Positions 34,116 through 43,023 of a DNA stretch of 64,000 nucleotides are shown here, piece by piece (position 1 is the stretch's first letter; the number at the start of each line of letters is the position of its first letter). The notes under the pieces are model-generated. The model worked only from the letters and a program-made list of their open reading frames with translations. It made no database searches and was not told the origin of the DNA. Source of the DNA: Kitasatospora sp. MAP12-44 (GTDB taxonomy: Bacteria; Actinomycetota; Actinomycetes; Streptomycetales; Streptomycetaceae); assembly GCF_029892095.1 (NCBI RefSeq), contig NZ_JARZAE010000004.1:3906001-3970000 (forward strand), given 5' to 3'. Position numbers and translations under genes: made by a program.

Positions 34116-34907
34116 CTACGAGGCGGCGGGCGAGGGGCTCACGGCAGCGGCCGGGCTTCCCGCCGGCGCGGGGCTGCCGGGCGCGGGGCTCGCTGCCGCC
34201 GGGCTGGCCGGCGCGGGACTGGCCGGCGCGGGCGAACCGCTCGCGGCGCCGGGTGCCGCGGGCGAGCCGGGTGCGGCGGGTGAGGCCGCAGGGGCGCCGG
34301 AGGCTCCGGGCGCGGCGGGTGAGGCCGGTGCTGCCGGGGTGCCGCTCGCCGGGGAGCTCTTGCAGCCCGGTTGCTTGGCGACGGCCTTGCCCAGGTCCCC
34401 GCTCTGCAGCTTCGCCAGTGCCCCCGTGGAGAGATTGGCCAGCTGCTGGACCTGGTCGCCCATGCTCTTCAGGCCGTCCGCGAACTTCGCCTGGTCGGCG
34501 GTCGGCAGCGCCAGCAACTTGGCCTGAACGCCCTGGTAGCCCTGGGCCGCCTGGGTGAGCTCGCTGACGGCGTCCTTCTGCAGCCCGGCGCCGTTGGAGG
34601 TCTTTGGCGCACCGGCCTTGTTGATCGCGTCGGCGATCTGCTGGTTGCTGGTGCCCAGCGTCCCCATGTCCGCGGCGAGCCGCTTCTGCAGATCGGCGGG
34701 CGCCTCGCCGGGCTTGACCACGCCGGTGTCGCTCAGCGAGGTCTGCGACTGGGTGATCGGGGTGCGCATGGCGCCGCAGACGTTCGCCGCCCAGGCGTTC
34801 AACTGCCCGCTGTTGTCACTGCTGCAGGCGACCGCGCCGGAGGCCAGCAGCGCCCCCAGCACCGGTACCGCCAGCAGCCGTCGGCCTGCCCGCTTTCGCT
34901 CGTCCAC
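34116..34907 (-). CDS. Small secreted lipoprotein with Pro/Ala/Ser repeat tail
   Basis: The 263-residue protein starts at GTG 34907. It has a basic n-region, a hydrophobic core and a lipobox ASGAVAC, so it is probably anchored on the outer membrane face. Residues ~30-170 form a helical domain with two cysteines. The last ~85 residues are low-complexity Ser-Pro-Ala-Ala-Pro-Gly repeats, probably a cell-wall-spanning linker. Function unknown. It lies between the methyltransferase and the cyclophilin-like gene. Confidence 0.75.
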   Translation of the reverse strand: MDERKRAGRRLLAVPVLGALLASGAVACSSDNSGQLNAWAANVCGAMRTPITQSQTSLSDTGVVKPGEAPADLQKRLAADMGTLGTSNQQIADAINKAGAPKTSNGAGLQKDAVSELTQAAQGYQGVQAKLLALPTADQAKFADGLKSMGDQVQQLANLSTGALAKLQSGDLGKAVAKQPGCKSSPASGTPAAPASPAAPGASGAPAASPAAPGSPAAPGAASGSPAPASPAPASPAAASPAPGSPAPAGSPAAAVSPSPAAS

Positions 34908-35003
34908 CAGGAGAGCCCTTTCCGTCCAGTCCCGATACGTCCCGGGTGAAACTACCGGACGGGGCATCCTCGACGGTCCGCCGCTGCCCGGCCGACGCAC
35001 CGG

Positions 35004-35372
35004 TCAGGCCCGCTCCACCCGGATCGGGTCGCCGTCGCGCACTGTCCGCAGCACCTGCGGGTCACCGTCCAGCGCGCCGAGCAGATTGCACGGGCTGGCC
35101 AGCCGGCACTCGTCGCCGTGCGAGATCGGCGTGCGCCCGTACGGCAGCGCCAGGCTGTCGCCGTCCGTCCAGAACGCGACCGTGCCCGGCGCCACCACCT
35201 GCTGCGCGTCCTGCTCGCGCGGGACGCTCACCGGCGTGCCGAAGTAGACCTCCTCGCCCCAGGTGCTCGCGGAGGCGCTGATCGGCAGCGCCTCCCAGAT
35301 CGCCTCACTGGTCGTGGTGGACCGCAGGGTCGCGGTGGCCTGGCCAGCCGGCCAGAGGATGCGGATCCGCAT
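35004..35372 (-). CDS. Cyclophilin-like fold protein
   Basis: This 122-residue all-beta protein shows the pattern of the cyclophilin-like family of small single-domain proteins: ATLRSTTTSEAIWEALPISASASTWGEEVYF at about 13-43, AFWTDGDSLALPYGRTP at 66-82, and a C-terminal L-D-G-D-P strand. It contains SEAIWEALP and a final DGDPIRVE. No enzyme activity can be assigned. The start is ATG 35372. Confidence 0.75.
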   Translation of the reverse strand: MRIRILWPAGQATATLRSTTTSEAIWEALPISASASTWGEEVYFGTPVSVPREQDAQQVVAPGTVAFWTDGDSLALPYGRTPISHGDECRLASPCNLLGALDGDPQVLRTVRDGDPIRVERA

Positions 35373-35466
35373 GGGCTCGCCTCTCGTGAGCTGGTCGCTG
35401 ATCGGCAGGTTGCGATCAGTCCGATCAGCAGAGAAGCTGGCCCTTCAACAATTTGTCAATGCTGTC

Positions 35467-37866
35467 TCACGATGTGCTCGGTAGCGCCTCCACGGGTGCG
35501 CCCTGGTCCGCCACGGCCACCGGCCGACGCTTGGAGAGATAGACCGCGCCGACCACCACCAGCGCCGCCAACCCCGCCACCAGGCCCCGCACGCCCGCGC
35601 TGGCATGCACGCCGAAGCTGAAACGCACCACGGCCGGCGCGATCAGCAGCGACACCAGGTTCATCACCTTGAGCAGCGGGTTGATGGCCGGTCCTGCGGT
35701 GTCCTTGAACGGGTCGCCGACCGTGTCGCCGATCACCGTGGCCGCGTGCGCGGCGCTGCCCTTGCCACCGTGCGCGCCGTCCTCGACCAGCTTCTTCGCA
35801 TTGTCCCAGGCGCCACCGGAGTTGGCCAGGAACACCGCCATCAGCGTCCCGGTCCCGATCGCGCCCGCCAGGTACGACCCCAGTGCGCCGACCCCGAGCG
35901 CGAAACCCACCGCGATCGGCGCCAGCACCGCCAGCAGGCCCGGGGTGACCAGTTCCCGCAGCGCGTCGCGGGTGCAGATGTCCACCACCTTGCCGTACTC
36001 GGGCGTCTCGCTGCCGTCCATGATCCCGGGGTGCTCGCGGAACTGCCGACGCACCTCGAAGACCACCGAACCGGCCGACCTGGAGACCGCGTTGATGGCG
36101 AGTCCGGAGAAGAGGAACACCACAGCGGCGCCCAGCAGCAGGCCGACCAGGTTGTTGGGCTGGGAGATGTCCAGGCTCAGGCTCGCCGCGCCGGCGGTGT
36201 TCCCGCCGGCGCCGGCCACGGCTTCGTTGATCGCGTCGGTGAACGAGCCGAAGAGCGCCGTCGCCGCGAGCACCGCGGTCGCGATCGCGATGCCCTTGGT
36301 GATCGCCTTGGTGGTGTTGCCCACGGCGTCCAGCTCGGTGAGCACCCGAGCACCGGCGCCCTCGACCTCGCCGGACATCTCGGCGATGCCCTGCGCGTTG
36401 TCGGAGACCGGGCCGAAGGTGTCCATCGCCACGATCACGCCCACCGTGGTCAGCAGGCCCGTACCGGCCAGCGCGACCGCGAAGAGCGCGAGCACGATGG
36501 AGCCGCCGCCCAGCAGATACGCGCCGTAGACCGCCGCGCCGATCAACACGGCGGAGTAGACCGCCGACTCCAGACCGAGCGAGATGCCGGACAGCACCAC
36601 GGTCGCCGGGCCGGTCAGCGAGCTCTTGCCGACGTCCCGCACCGGTCGTCGGCTGGTCTCGGTGAAGTAGCCCGTCAACTGCTGGATCAGCACCGCCAGC
36701 ACGATGCCGATCGCCACCGCGACCAGCGCGAAGACGCGCGGGTTGCCGGCGTGGCCGCTGATCGCCGCGGGGACGTGGTGCAGCCCGGCGAAGCTCCCCG
36801 GCAGGAAGGCGAACACCGCGCCGAGGACCAGCAGCAGGGAGACCGTCGCGGAGAGGAAGAAGCCGCGGTTGATCGCGGTCATTCCGCTGCGGTCCGTGGC
36901 GCGCGGTGCGACCGCGACGATCCCCAGCACCGCCGTGACCACGCCCACCGCCGGAACGACCAGCGGGAACACCAGGCCGACGTCCCCGAACACCGCTCGG
37001 CCCAGGATCAGCGCCGCGACCAGGGTCACCGCGTACGACTCGAAGAGGTCCGCCGCCATCCCGGCGCAGTCCCCCACGTTGTCGCCGACGTTGTCCGCGA
37101 TGGTGGCCGCGTTGCGCGGGTCGTCCTCCGGGATGCCCTGCTCGACCTTGCCGACCAGGTCGGCGCCGACGTCCGCCGCCTTGGTGAAGATGCCGCCGCC
37201 GACCCGCATGAACATCGCGAGCAACGCGGCGCCGAACCCGAAGCCCTCCAACACCCTTGGGGCGTCGGCTCGGTAGACCAGCACCACGACCGCCGCACCG
37301 AGCAGTCCGAGGCCCACGGTGCACATCCCGACCACCCCGCCGGTGCGGAAGGCGATCCGCATCGCGCGGTGCTGCGCGGGCTGCTCCTCACCGGCGACCA
37401 CGTCGCGGGCGACCGCCGCCACCCGGACGTTGGCGCGGACCGCGAGCCACATGCCCAGATAGCCGGTGGCCCCCGAGAAGGCCGCGCCCACCAGGAAGAA
37501 CGCCGAGCGGCCGAGCCGTTGCGGCCAGTTGTCCGCGGGCAGCAGCATGAGGAGGAAGAACACACCGGTGGCGAAAGCCCCCAGCGTGCGGAACTGCCGG
37601 GCCAGGTAGGCGTTCGCGCCCTCCTGGATGGCCTCGGCGATCCGCCGCATCGCGGGCGTCCCCGCGTCGTATGCGAGCACTTGACGCACCATCACAACAG
37701 CGACGGCCAGGGCAGCGAGAGCCACCAGGCCGACGATCAGTACGACCAGCTGATTCCCGCCGGTGAGCACGGCGGCCCCTGACGATCCGTCGGCCAGCCC
37801 GTTCCAGGTATGCGAATGTACGAATGCGTCTGCTGAATCAGGTGTGATGAGAGTGATTCCCGCCAT
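35467..37866 (-). CDS. hppA: K+-independent membrane-bound proton-pumping pyrophosphatase
   Basis: The 799-residue polytopic protein couples PPi hydrolysis to H+ export. The active-site segment GGGIFTKAADVGADLVGKVE is followed by EDDPRNAATIADNVGDNVGD. At the K+-dependence position the sequence is GNTTKAITKG, the lysine variant known for K+-independent enzymes. The start is ATG 37866 with GGGAGG just upstream. A C-terminal D-x7-KNAKKLVEDG-like segment is present. Confidence 0.96.
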   Translation of the reverse strand: MAGITLITPDSADAFVHSHTWNGLADGSSGAAVLTGGNQLVVLIVGLVALAALAVAVVMVRQVLAYDAGTPAMRRIAEAIQEGANAYLARQFRTLGAFATGVFFLLMLLPADNWPQRLGRSAFFLVGAAFSGATGYLGMWLAVRANVRVAAVARDVVAGEEQPAQHRAMRIAFRTGGVVGMCTVGLGLLGAAVVVLVYRADAPRVLEGFGFGAALLAMFMRVGGGIFTKAADVGADLVGKVEQGIPEDDPRNAATIADNVGDNVGDCAGMAADLFESYAVTLVAALILGRAVFGDVGLVFPLVVPAVGVVTAVLGIVAVAPRATDRSGMTAINRGFFLSATVSLLLVLGAVFAFLPGSFAGLHHVPAAISGHAGNPRVFALVAVAIGIVLAVLIQQLTGYFTETSRRPVRDVGKSSLTGPATVVLSGISLGLESAVYSAVLIGAAVYGAYLLGGGSIVLALFAVALAGTGLLTTVGVIVAMDTFGPVSDNAQGIAEMSGEVEGAGARVLTELDAVGNTTKAITKGIAIATAVLAATALFGSFTDAINEAVAGAGGNTAGAASLSLDISQPNNLVGLLLGAAVVFLFSGLAINAVSRSAGSVVFEVRRQFREHPGIMDGSETPEYGKVVDICTRDALRELVTPGLLAVLAPIAVGFALGVGALGSYLAGAIGTGTLMAVFLANSGGAWDNAKKLVEDGAHGGKGSAAHAATVIGDTVGDPFKDTAGPAINPLLKVMNLVSLLIAPAVVRFSFGVHASAGVRGLVAGLAALVVVGAVYLSKRRPVAVADQGAPVEALPSTS

Positions 37867-38175
37867 GCGTCCTCCCTGACGACTGGCGCGCCGGCCTGTC
37901 GGCATGGCGCGCGAGTGGTTCTGGTGGCACAGGCGACCGGGCACGATCCCACCGGCCCGACCGGATATCCAGGAGTGTAGGAATCAGCGCACGATTGAAA
38001 TAGACCGCGCGCAGCACAAAGCGAAAAGAATCATGGGTTGTTGCCGGAAACATCAATTTCCGGCAACAACCCATGATTCTTTTCGGTCACGCTGGTCGTC
38101 ATGATCGCGCGGATCGCTCGGTCGTGGCGGTCGCGCGGGTCGCCTCGGTCGAGCGGGTCCGGCTGGCGGCTGCCT
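37867..38175. other. 309-bp gap between hppA and the anti-sigma gene
   Basis: It holds the hppA promoter region (A/T-richer around 37975-38020) and the long perfect hairpin at 38022-38085, annotated separately. No coding sequence is supported here; short frames in this gap read through the hairpin. Confidence 0.5.
38022..38085 (-). terminator. 29-bp perfect hairpin downstream of the bldG pair
   Basis: The arms 38022-38050 and 38057-38085 are exact reverse complements over 29 bases with a 6-base loop (CATCAA). The tip is GC-rich (TTGCCGG) and the base A/T-rich (GAAAAGAATCATG), ending TTTTCG on the minus strand. It lies 90 bp past the anti-sigma stop and 156 bp before hppA, so it probably terminates the bldG transcript and could act both ways. 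Confidence 0.7.
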
Positions 38176-38586
38176 TCAGCCGCTGACCGGCCAGCTCATC
38201 CTGATCAGCCCGCCGTCGTCGTCCCGGCCGACCTCCACGTCCTCCACCAGACCGGTGATCACCGCGAGACCGAGGGTGTCGTCGACGCCCTCGCCGGACT
38301 CGGATGCCTCCCCCGCGGCGGCGATGTCGCTGAGCGCGCCCGCGCCGTCACCGACCTCGATGAGGAAACGCTTCTCCTGGTCGGTCAGGGCTACTCGGAC
38401 CGCGCCACTCAGACCGCCGCGCTGGTGCAGGCCGACCGCTCGCGAGCAGGCCTCGCCCACCGCCAGCCTGACCTCGTCGAGCACCGACTCGTCCACGCCA
38501 GCGCGTCTGGCCACCGCTGCGGCCACCAGTCGGGCTGTCCGCACATGCTCGGGAAGAGCGCTGAATCGCAGTTCGACGGTTGCCAT
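38176..38586 (-). CDS. ATP-binding anti-sigma factor (RsbW-like), partner of BldG
   Basis: The 136-residue HATPase-fold protein starts at the ATG of MATVELRFSALPEHVRTARLV. Family motifs are ESVLDEVRLAVGEACSRAV (the N-box, with the expected Asn replaced by a Ser-Arg pair), the short G1-like VGDGAG, and GLAVITGLVEDVEV. In S. coelicolor the equivalent orf3 product is cotranscribed with bldG and is held by BldG. The gap to bldG is 154 bp. The missing N-box Asn may mean weak or no kinase activity. Confidence 0.88.
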   Translation of the reverse strand: MATVELRFSALPEHVRTARLVAAAVARRAGVDESVLDEVRLAVGEACSRAVGLHQRGGLSGAVRVALTDQEKRFLIEVGDGAGALSDIAAAGEASESGEGVDDTLGLAVITGLVEDVEVGRDDDGGLIRMSWPVSG

Positions 38587-38740
38587 GTCTCCCCCTCGGG
38601 GCACTGCCGGTGGGCGTCGAAAACCGCCGCCTGACGAGCCGCCAGGCCCACGGACCGAGGTGCGGTCGGTGGACCGGGCGGCTCGTCCGGCGGACAAGCT
38701 TTGGGATCAGTCGACCAGCGGCTCAGCCGGTCGAAAGAAT

Positions 38741-39082
38741 TCAGTCGGTCGCCTCGACGGCGTCCTGGACCGAGGAGTGGATCGGGAACACCTTGGTGAG
38801 ACCGGTGATCCGGAAGATCTTCAGGATCCGCTCCTGGGTGCACACGAGGCGCAGCGAGCCCTCGTGTGCGCGAACCCGCTTCAGGCCGCCCACGAGGACG
38901 CCCAGACCGGTCGAGTCAAGGAAGTCCACTCCCTCCATGTCGACGACCAGGTGATAGCTGCCGTCATTGACGAGCTCGACCAGCTGCTCCCGCAGCTTAG
39001 GGGCGGTGTACACATCAATCTCGCCGCCAACTTCGACGACCGTGCGGTCGCCGACTGTACGGGTCGACAGGGACAGGTCCAC
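38741..39082 (-). CDS. bldG: Anti-sigma factor antagonist BldG
   Basis: The 113-residue STAS-domain protein is nearly identical, as I recall it, to S. coelicolor BldG: GDRTVVEVGGEIDVYTAPKL, then DFLDSTGLGVLVGGLKR with the phospho-acceptor at Ser57, then ILKIFRITGLTKVFPIH. The GTG start is fixed by GGAGG a few bases upstream and by the exact family length. It controls aerial development and antibiotic production by sequestering anti-sigma factors. It is divergent from the helicase gene, with 240 bp between. Confidence 0.96.
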   Translation of the reverse strand: MDLSLSTRTVGDRTVVEVGGEIDVYTAPKLREQLVELVNDGSYHLVVDMEGVDFLDSTGLGVLVGGLKRVRAHEGSLRLVCTQERILKIFRITGLTKVFPIHSSVQDAVEATD

Positions 39083-39322
39083 GGAACCTCCAGCACCTTG
39101 CCTTGCTACGTCACATTGCGTTGTACCGCGAGTCGGGCGGCATCGGCCGTTCTCGGCTGCCGATCCCGGCCACGCGGTCTCCACCGCATGGTCGAGCGAC
39201 CGGCCCAGGTGCCACCGGCCGCGGCCAACTGGCCCGCCACCGCATCATTCAACCACCTGGCAGCATGCCCGCACGATGGCTTGCCACGATTGTGCGTCAC
39301 TCCAGTGACACACTGGGTCCTC

Positions 39323-41644
39323 ATGCCGCCCCGCCATCGCCCGCCCGAGGCCTTGCTCGCGACCTTGGTCGCCAGTAGAGGTCGTTCGGAGCGACTCACC
39401 CATACGGAGCATCTGCCCGCGCGCCAGGCACGCCATGCCCCCTGGCCGGACACGATCCGACCGGAAATCCGCGCCGCCGCGCTGGAGCTCGGCATCGAAC
39501 AGCCATGGGCTCACCAGGCAGAGGCCATGAATCTGGCCCAAACAGGCCAAACCGTGGTGATTGCCACGGGAACGGCCTCCGGTAAGTCGCTCGGCTATCT
39601 CGCGCCGCTGCTCAGCGACCTGCTGGACGGCACCGAGGCTCCCAACGGCCGCGGCGCGACCGCCCTCTACCTCGCTCCGACCAAGGCTCTGGCGGCCGAC
39701 CAGCGCCGCCGGGCCACCGAGCTCGCCCCGAAGCGGGTACGAGCGGCGCTCTACGACGGTGACACCCCGCCGCAGGAGCGCGAGTGGGTCCGCCAGTACG
39801 CCTCGTACGTGCTGACCAACCCGGACATGCTGCATCGCAGCATCCTCCCGGCGCACCCCCGCTGGTCCTCCTTCCTCAAGACGCTGCGGTACGTCGTGAT
39901 CGACGAGTGCCACAGCTATCGGGGGGTGTTCGGCTCACACGTCGCCCAGGTGCTGCGCCGGCTACGGCGGCTGTGCCGTCGGTACGGCGCCGATCCCACC
40001 TTCCTGCTGGCTTCTGCCACCACCTCCGAACCGGCCTCGGCGGCCGAGCGGCTGACCGGGCTGCCCAGCGTCGCGGTCACCGACGACGCCTCGCCGCGCG
40101 GTCCGATGGTCTTCGGGCTGTGGGAGCCGCCGCTGACCGAGCACGTCGGGGAGCACGGCGCCCCGGTACGGCGCACCGCCACCAGCGAGGCCGCCTACCT
40201 GCTGACCGACCTGGTGGCGGCCGGCACCCGCACGGTGGCCTTCGTCCGGTCCCGCCGGGCCGCCGAGTTGGTCGCCCTGCAGGCCCAGGACAACCTCGAC
40301 GACTCGCTCGCCGGCCGGGTCGCGGCCTACCGCGGCGGCTACCTCCCGGAGGAGCGCCGGGCCCTGGAACGTGACCTGCACTCCGGCCGGCTGCTCGGCC
40401 TGGCCTCCACCTCCGCGCTGGAGCTCGGCGTCGACGTCTCCGGGCTGGACGCCGTCCTGCTGGCGGGGTACCCGGGCACCCGGGCGTCCCTGTGGCAGCA
40501 GGCCGGCCGGGCCGGTCGGGAGGCCCAGGGGGCACTCGCCATCCTGATCGCCCGCGACGACCCGCTGGACACGTATCTGGTGCACCACCCCGAGGCCCTC
40601 TTCGCGCGGCCGGTGGAGGCCACCGTGCTGGACCCGGACAACCCCCACGTCCTCGCCCCGCACCTGTGCGCGGCGGCGGCCGAACTGCCTCTGGGCGAGG
40701 AGGACCTGGCGCTCTTCGGCCCGTCGACCGCACAGCTGCTGCCGGTGCTGGAACAGCGCGGACTGCTCCGGCGACGCTCCGACGGCGCCTGGTACTGGAC
40801 CCGCAGGGAGCGCGCCGCAGACGCCGTGGACCTGCGCGGCAGCGGCGGAAACCCCGTCCAGATCGTCGAGAGCGCCACCGGGCGCCTGCTGGGCACCGTG
40901 GACGCTGCCGCCTCGCACACCAGCGTGCACGCCGGCGCCGTCCACCTCCATCAGGGACGGACCTACCTCGTCCAGGACCTGGACCTGGAGACCTCGGTGG
41001 CCCTGGTCGAGCCGGCCAACCCCCCGTACAGCACGTCCGCCCGCGACACCACCGCCATCTCGGTGCTGTCCACCGACCGGTCCATCCGGTGGGGCGAGGG
41101 CACCCTGAACTTCGGCTCGGTCGAGGTGGTCAACCAGGTCGTCGGCTTCCTCCGGAAGCGGATCTCCACCGGGGAGATCCTGGGCGAGACCAAGCTCGAC
41201 CTGCCGCCCAGGACCCTGCGCACCAGGGCAGTCTGGTGGTCCGTCACCGAGGACCAACTGCTCGACGCGACGATCCCCTTCGACCAGTTGCCCGGCGCCG
41301 CGCACGCGGCCGAACACGCCTCCATCGGCCTGCTGCCGCTGTTCGCGACCTGCGACCGCTGGGACATCGGCGGTGTCTCGGTCCCGCTGCACCCGGACAC
41401 CGGGCTGCCCACCGTCTTCGTCTACGACGGCCACCCGGGCGGCGCGGGCTTCGCCGAGCACGGGTTCCATCGCGCGGTGGAGTGGCTGACCGCGACCCGA
41501 GACGCCATCACGGCCTGTGAATGCGAGCGCGGGTGTCCCTCCTGCGTCCAGTCTCCCAAGTGCGGGAACGGCAACGACCCGCTGGACAAGGCCGGCGCGA
41601 TCAGGCTGCTGACCGTCCTGTTGGCAGGTGCCCCCGGTGGCTGA
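39323..41644 (+). CDS. DEAD/DEAH helicase with DUF1998 domain (Hrq1/MrfA type)
   Basis: The protein is 773 residues from ATG 39323; GTG 39305 is an alternative. Motif I (ATGTASGKSLGY) lies near residue 85, motif II is DECH at Asp194-His197, motif III is SATT, and the RecA2 domain has QQAGRAGR. The C-terminal DUF1998/zinc module CECERGCPSCVQSPKCGNG holds four cysteines. This is the layout of YprA/MrfA and Hrq1 helicases, which repair mitomycin-type or crosslink damage. The open frame extends far upstream but overlaps bldG antisense, so the late start is used. Confidence 0.9.
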   Translation: MPPRHRPPEALLATLVASRGRSERLTHTEHLPARQARHAPWPDTIRPEIRAAALELGIEQPWAHQAEAMNLAQTGQTVVIATGTASGKSLGYLAPLLSDLLDGTEAPNGRGATALYLAPTKALAADQRRRATELAPKRVRAALYDGDTPPQEREWVRQYASYVLTNPDMLHRSILPAHPRWSSFLKTLRYVVIDECHSYRGVFGSHVAQVLRRLRRLCRRYGADPTFLLASATTSEPASAAERLTGLPSVAVTDDASPRGPMVFGLWEPPLTEHVGEHGAPVRRTATSEAAYLLTDLVAAGTRTVAFVRSRRAAELVALQAQDNLDDSLAGRVAAYRGGYLPEERRALERDLHSGRLLGLASTSALELGVDVSGLDAVLLAGYPGTRASLWQQAGRAGREAQGALAILIARDDPLDTYLVHHPEALFARPVEATVLDPDNPHVLAPHLCAAAAELPLGEEDLALFGPSTAQLLPVLEQRGLLRRRSDGAWYWTRRERAADAVDLRGSGGNPVQIVESATGRLLGTVDAAASHTSVHAGAVHLHQGRTYLVQDLDLETSVALVEPANPPYSTSARDTTAISVLSTDRSIRWGEGTLNFGSVEVVNQVVGFLRKRISTGEILGETKLDLPPRTLRTRAVWWSVTEDQLLDATIPFDQLPGAAHAAEHASIGLLPLFATCDRWDIGGVSVPLHPDTGLPTVFVYDGHPGGAGFAEHGFHRAVEWLTATRDAITACECERGCPSCVQSPKCGNGNDPLDKAGAIRLLTVLLAGAPGG

Positions 41645-42124
41645 GTGCCCGGCGGGGCGCACCGAACGAGCGCGCTCTGCGTCGGTCTCGCTCGCGTCGG
41701 TATCGCTCGGGTCGGTCTCGCTCGCACCGCCGAACGACCACACCGGCCCGGCTCTCGCTCGCGCGGTGGCCGGGCCGACCGGTAGGCGCACGCCCCGAAC
41801 AGGGACTTGGACGACGACCTCGACGCTGTCCGCCGCCAGATCCACCGCGCAGGACACCATGGTGGCCCGCTGTGCGTCCGCGACGGCTGCCGCCCGCGCA
41901 CAGCCACCGTCGGCGTCCAGCAGCAGGTGATCGGCCGCCGCGAGGGCGGCGAGATCGGCGGCAGACTCGGCACGGTGTCTGGCGGTGAGCACCACACCCA
42001 GGACCACGGCGAACCCGAAGACGGCGCCGCCGAGCAGCACCAGCGCCGTCAGCCAGAGGGTCGCCGAACCCTGGTCACAGCCCGCTGAAAGCAGCACCCG
42101 CGCCGATGTCCGCCGCACAGTCAT
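41645..42124 (-). CDS. TadE-like (Rv3654c-type) pilus protein, 3' end abnormal
   Basis: The start ATG at 42124 overlaps the TadE stop (ATGA). The first ~120 residues look normal: GSATLWLTALVLLGGAVFGF membrane helix, then RHRAESAADLAALAAADH, as in Rv3654c-family proteins. After ARARAGPVW, where relatives usually end, the frame runs into a Glu/Thr/Asp repeat (ASETDPSDTDASETDA) and meets no stop until 39962, 1.7 kb inside the antisense of the helicase. The end given here is simply the helicase boundary. A frameshift or lost stop is likely. Confidence 0.55.
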
Positions 42125-42540
42125 GCCAAGCCCTCCCCCGACACGTCCTCTCGAACCGCCACCGCCTGCGCCGTCAACCGCAGGGAGAGCGCAGCGGCCA
42201 GTCCACCCGGTCCCAGACATTCGGCCTCCACCTCCACCCGGACGGTTTCCTTGTCCTGCACGAGTCGCACGGTCGCGCCGCGTGGCGCCGCCGCCCGGGC
42301 GAGGGCGAGGGCGTCGCCATCACCTCGGGCGGCCGAGCGGGCCCCGACACGGGCGGCATCGATGCAGCGCAGCTGCGCCGCGGTGGTCAGCACGCCCCAG
42401 ACCAGCAGAGCCATCAGCAGCACGAGAGTGGGCAGGACCACGGCTGTCTCGGCGGTCACATAGCCACCGTCCGGGCTACCCCGGCAGCCGCTACTGTCCC
42501 TGCTGCCCTTGCTGCCCCTGGGTCCCGCGTCAGACCGCAT
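42121..42540 (-). CDS. TadE family pilus assembly protein
   Basis: The 139-residue protein starts at ATG 42540. It has the TadE signature: GGYVTAETAVVLPTLVLLMALLVWGV, an N-terminal type IV prepilin-like helix with Glu, then QLRCIDAARVGARSAARGD. It is a minor pseudopilin of the Tad system. Its start overlaps the DUF4244 gene by 11 bases and its end overlaps the next gene. Confidence 0.88.
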   Translation of the reverse strand: MRSDAGPRGSKGSRDSSGCRGSPDGGYVTAETAVVLPTLVLLMALLVWGVLTTAAQLRCIDAARVGARSAARGDGDALALARAAAPRGATVRLVQDKETVRVEVEAECLGPGGLAAALSLRLTAQAVAVREDVSGEGLA

Positions 42541-42943
42541 GGAGTGCCCGGTTGACCAGTTCGGTGAGAGCGTCAGTGATCCCACCGCCCGTCACGACCT
42601 TGTAGAGCAGCGCGGCGAAGCCGCACGCCGCTACCGTCCCCACCGCGTATTCGGCGGTGGACATCCCGCTGTCACCGCCGGCCGCAGCTTTGCCGCAGAC
42701 CCTCGCACCGAGCCACCGCATCCGTCGGCGCAGGGAGCGGCGCAGACGGCTCGGCCTGCCCGGCCCATGCCGTCCACCCTGCTTGGCTGTTCCGCACGTG
42801 GTGTCCGCCGGGCACGCGACCAGCACCAGGGTCGGCTCTTCCCGGCTCGGCTCTTCGAGCCGGGTGATTTCCGCAACGCGGTTGTGCGGCGGGTAGGGAA
42901 CAAAGGTGATGCAGGGGACGGCGTCCCCGAAGATTCCATTCAT
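42530..42943 (-). CDS. Flp-type pilin, DUF4244 family, with long N-terminal extension
   Basis: The C-terminal 45 residues (GMSTAEYAVGTVAACGFAAL and onward, ending NRALHAV) are the DUF4244 pilin core, with the Gly-Met cleavage context and the Glu needed for pilin assembly. The ATG at 42943 has an AAGGAAGG ribosome site and gives 137 residues, so ~90 residues precede the core; about 50 of them (MNGIFGDAVPCITFVPYP and on) are acidic and carry three cysteines, not a usual leader. Pilin relatives are ~60-70 residues. A shorter start inside this stretch is possible. Confidence 0.75.
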   Translation of the reverse strand: MNGIFGDAVPCITFVPYPPHNRVAEITRLEEPSREEPTLVLVACPADTTCGTAKQGGRHGPGRPSRLRRSLRRRMRWLGARVCGKAAAGGDSGMSTAEYAVGTVAACGFAALLYKVVTGGGITDALTELVNRALHAV

Positions 42944-43023
42944 GTGCGAACCTTCCTTTCTTTCAAGCACCCGGTTTCTGGTCGCGGTGCTTTTGCTTTC
43001 CAGGCCGGACGGTGAAGCTGCCC

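Noticed and set aside
35605..37782. 725-codon open frame on the plus strand
   Set aside because: It is antisense to hppA and His/Arg/Gly-rich, with no recognisable domain.
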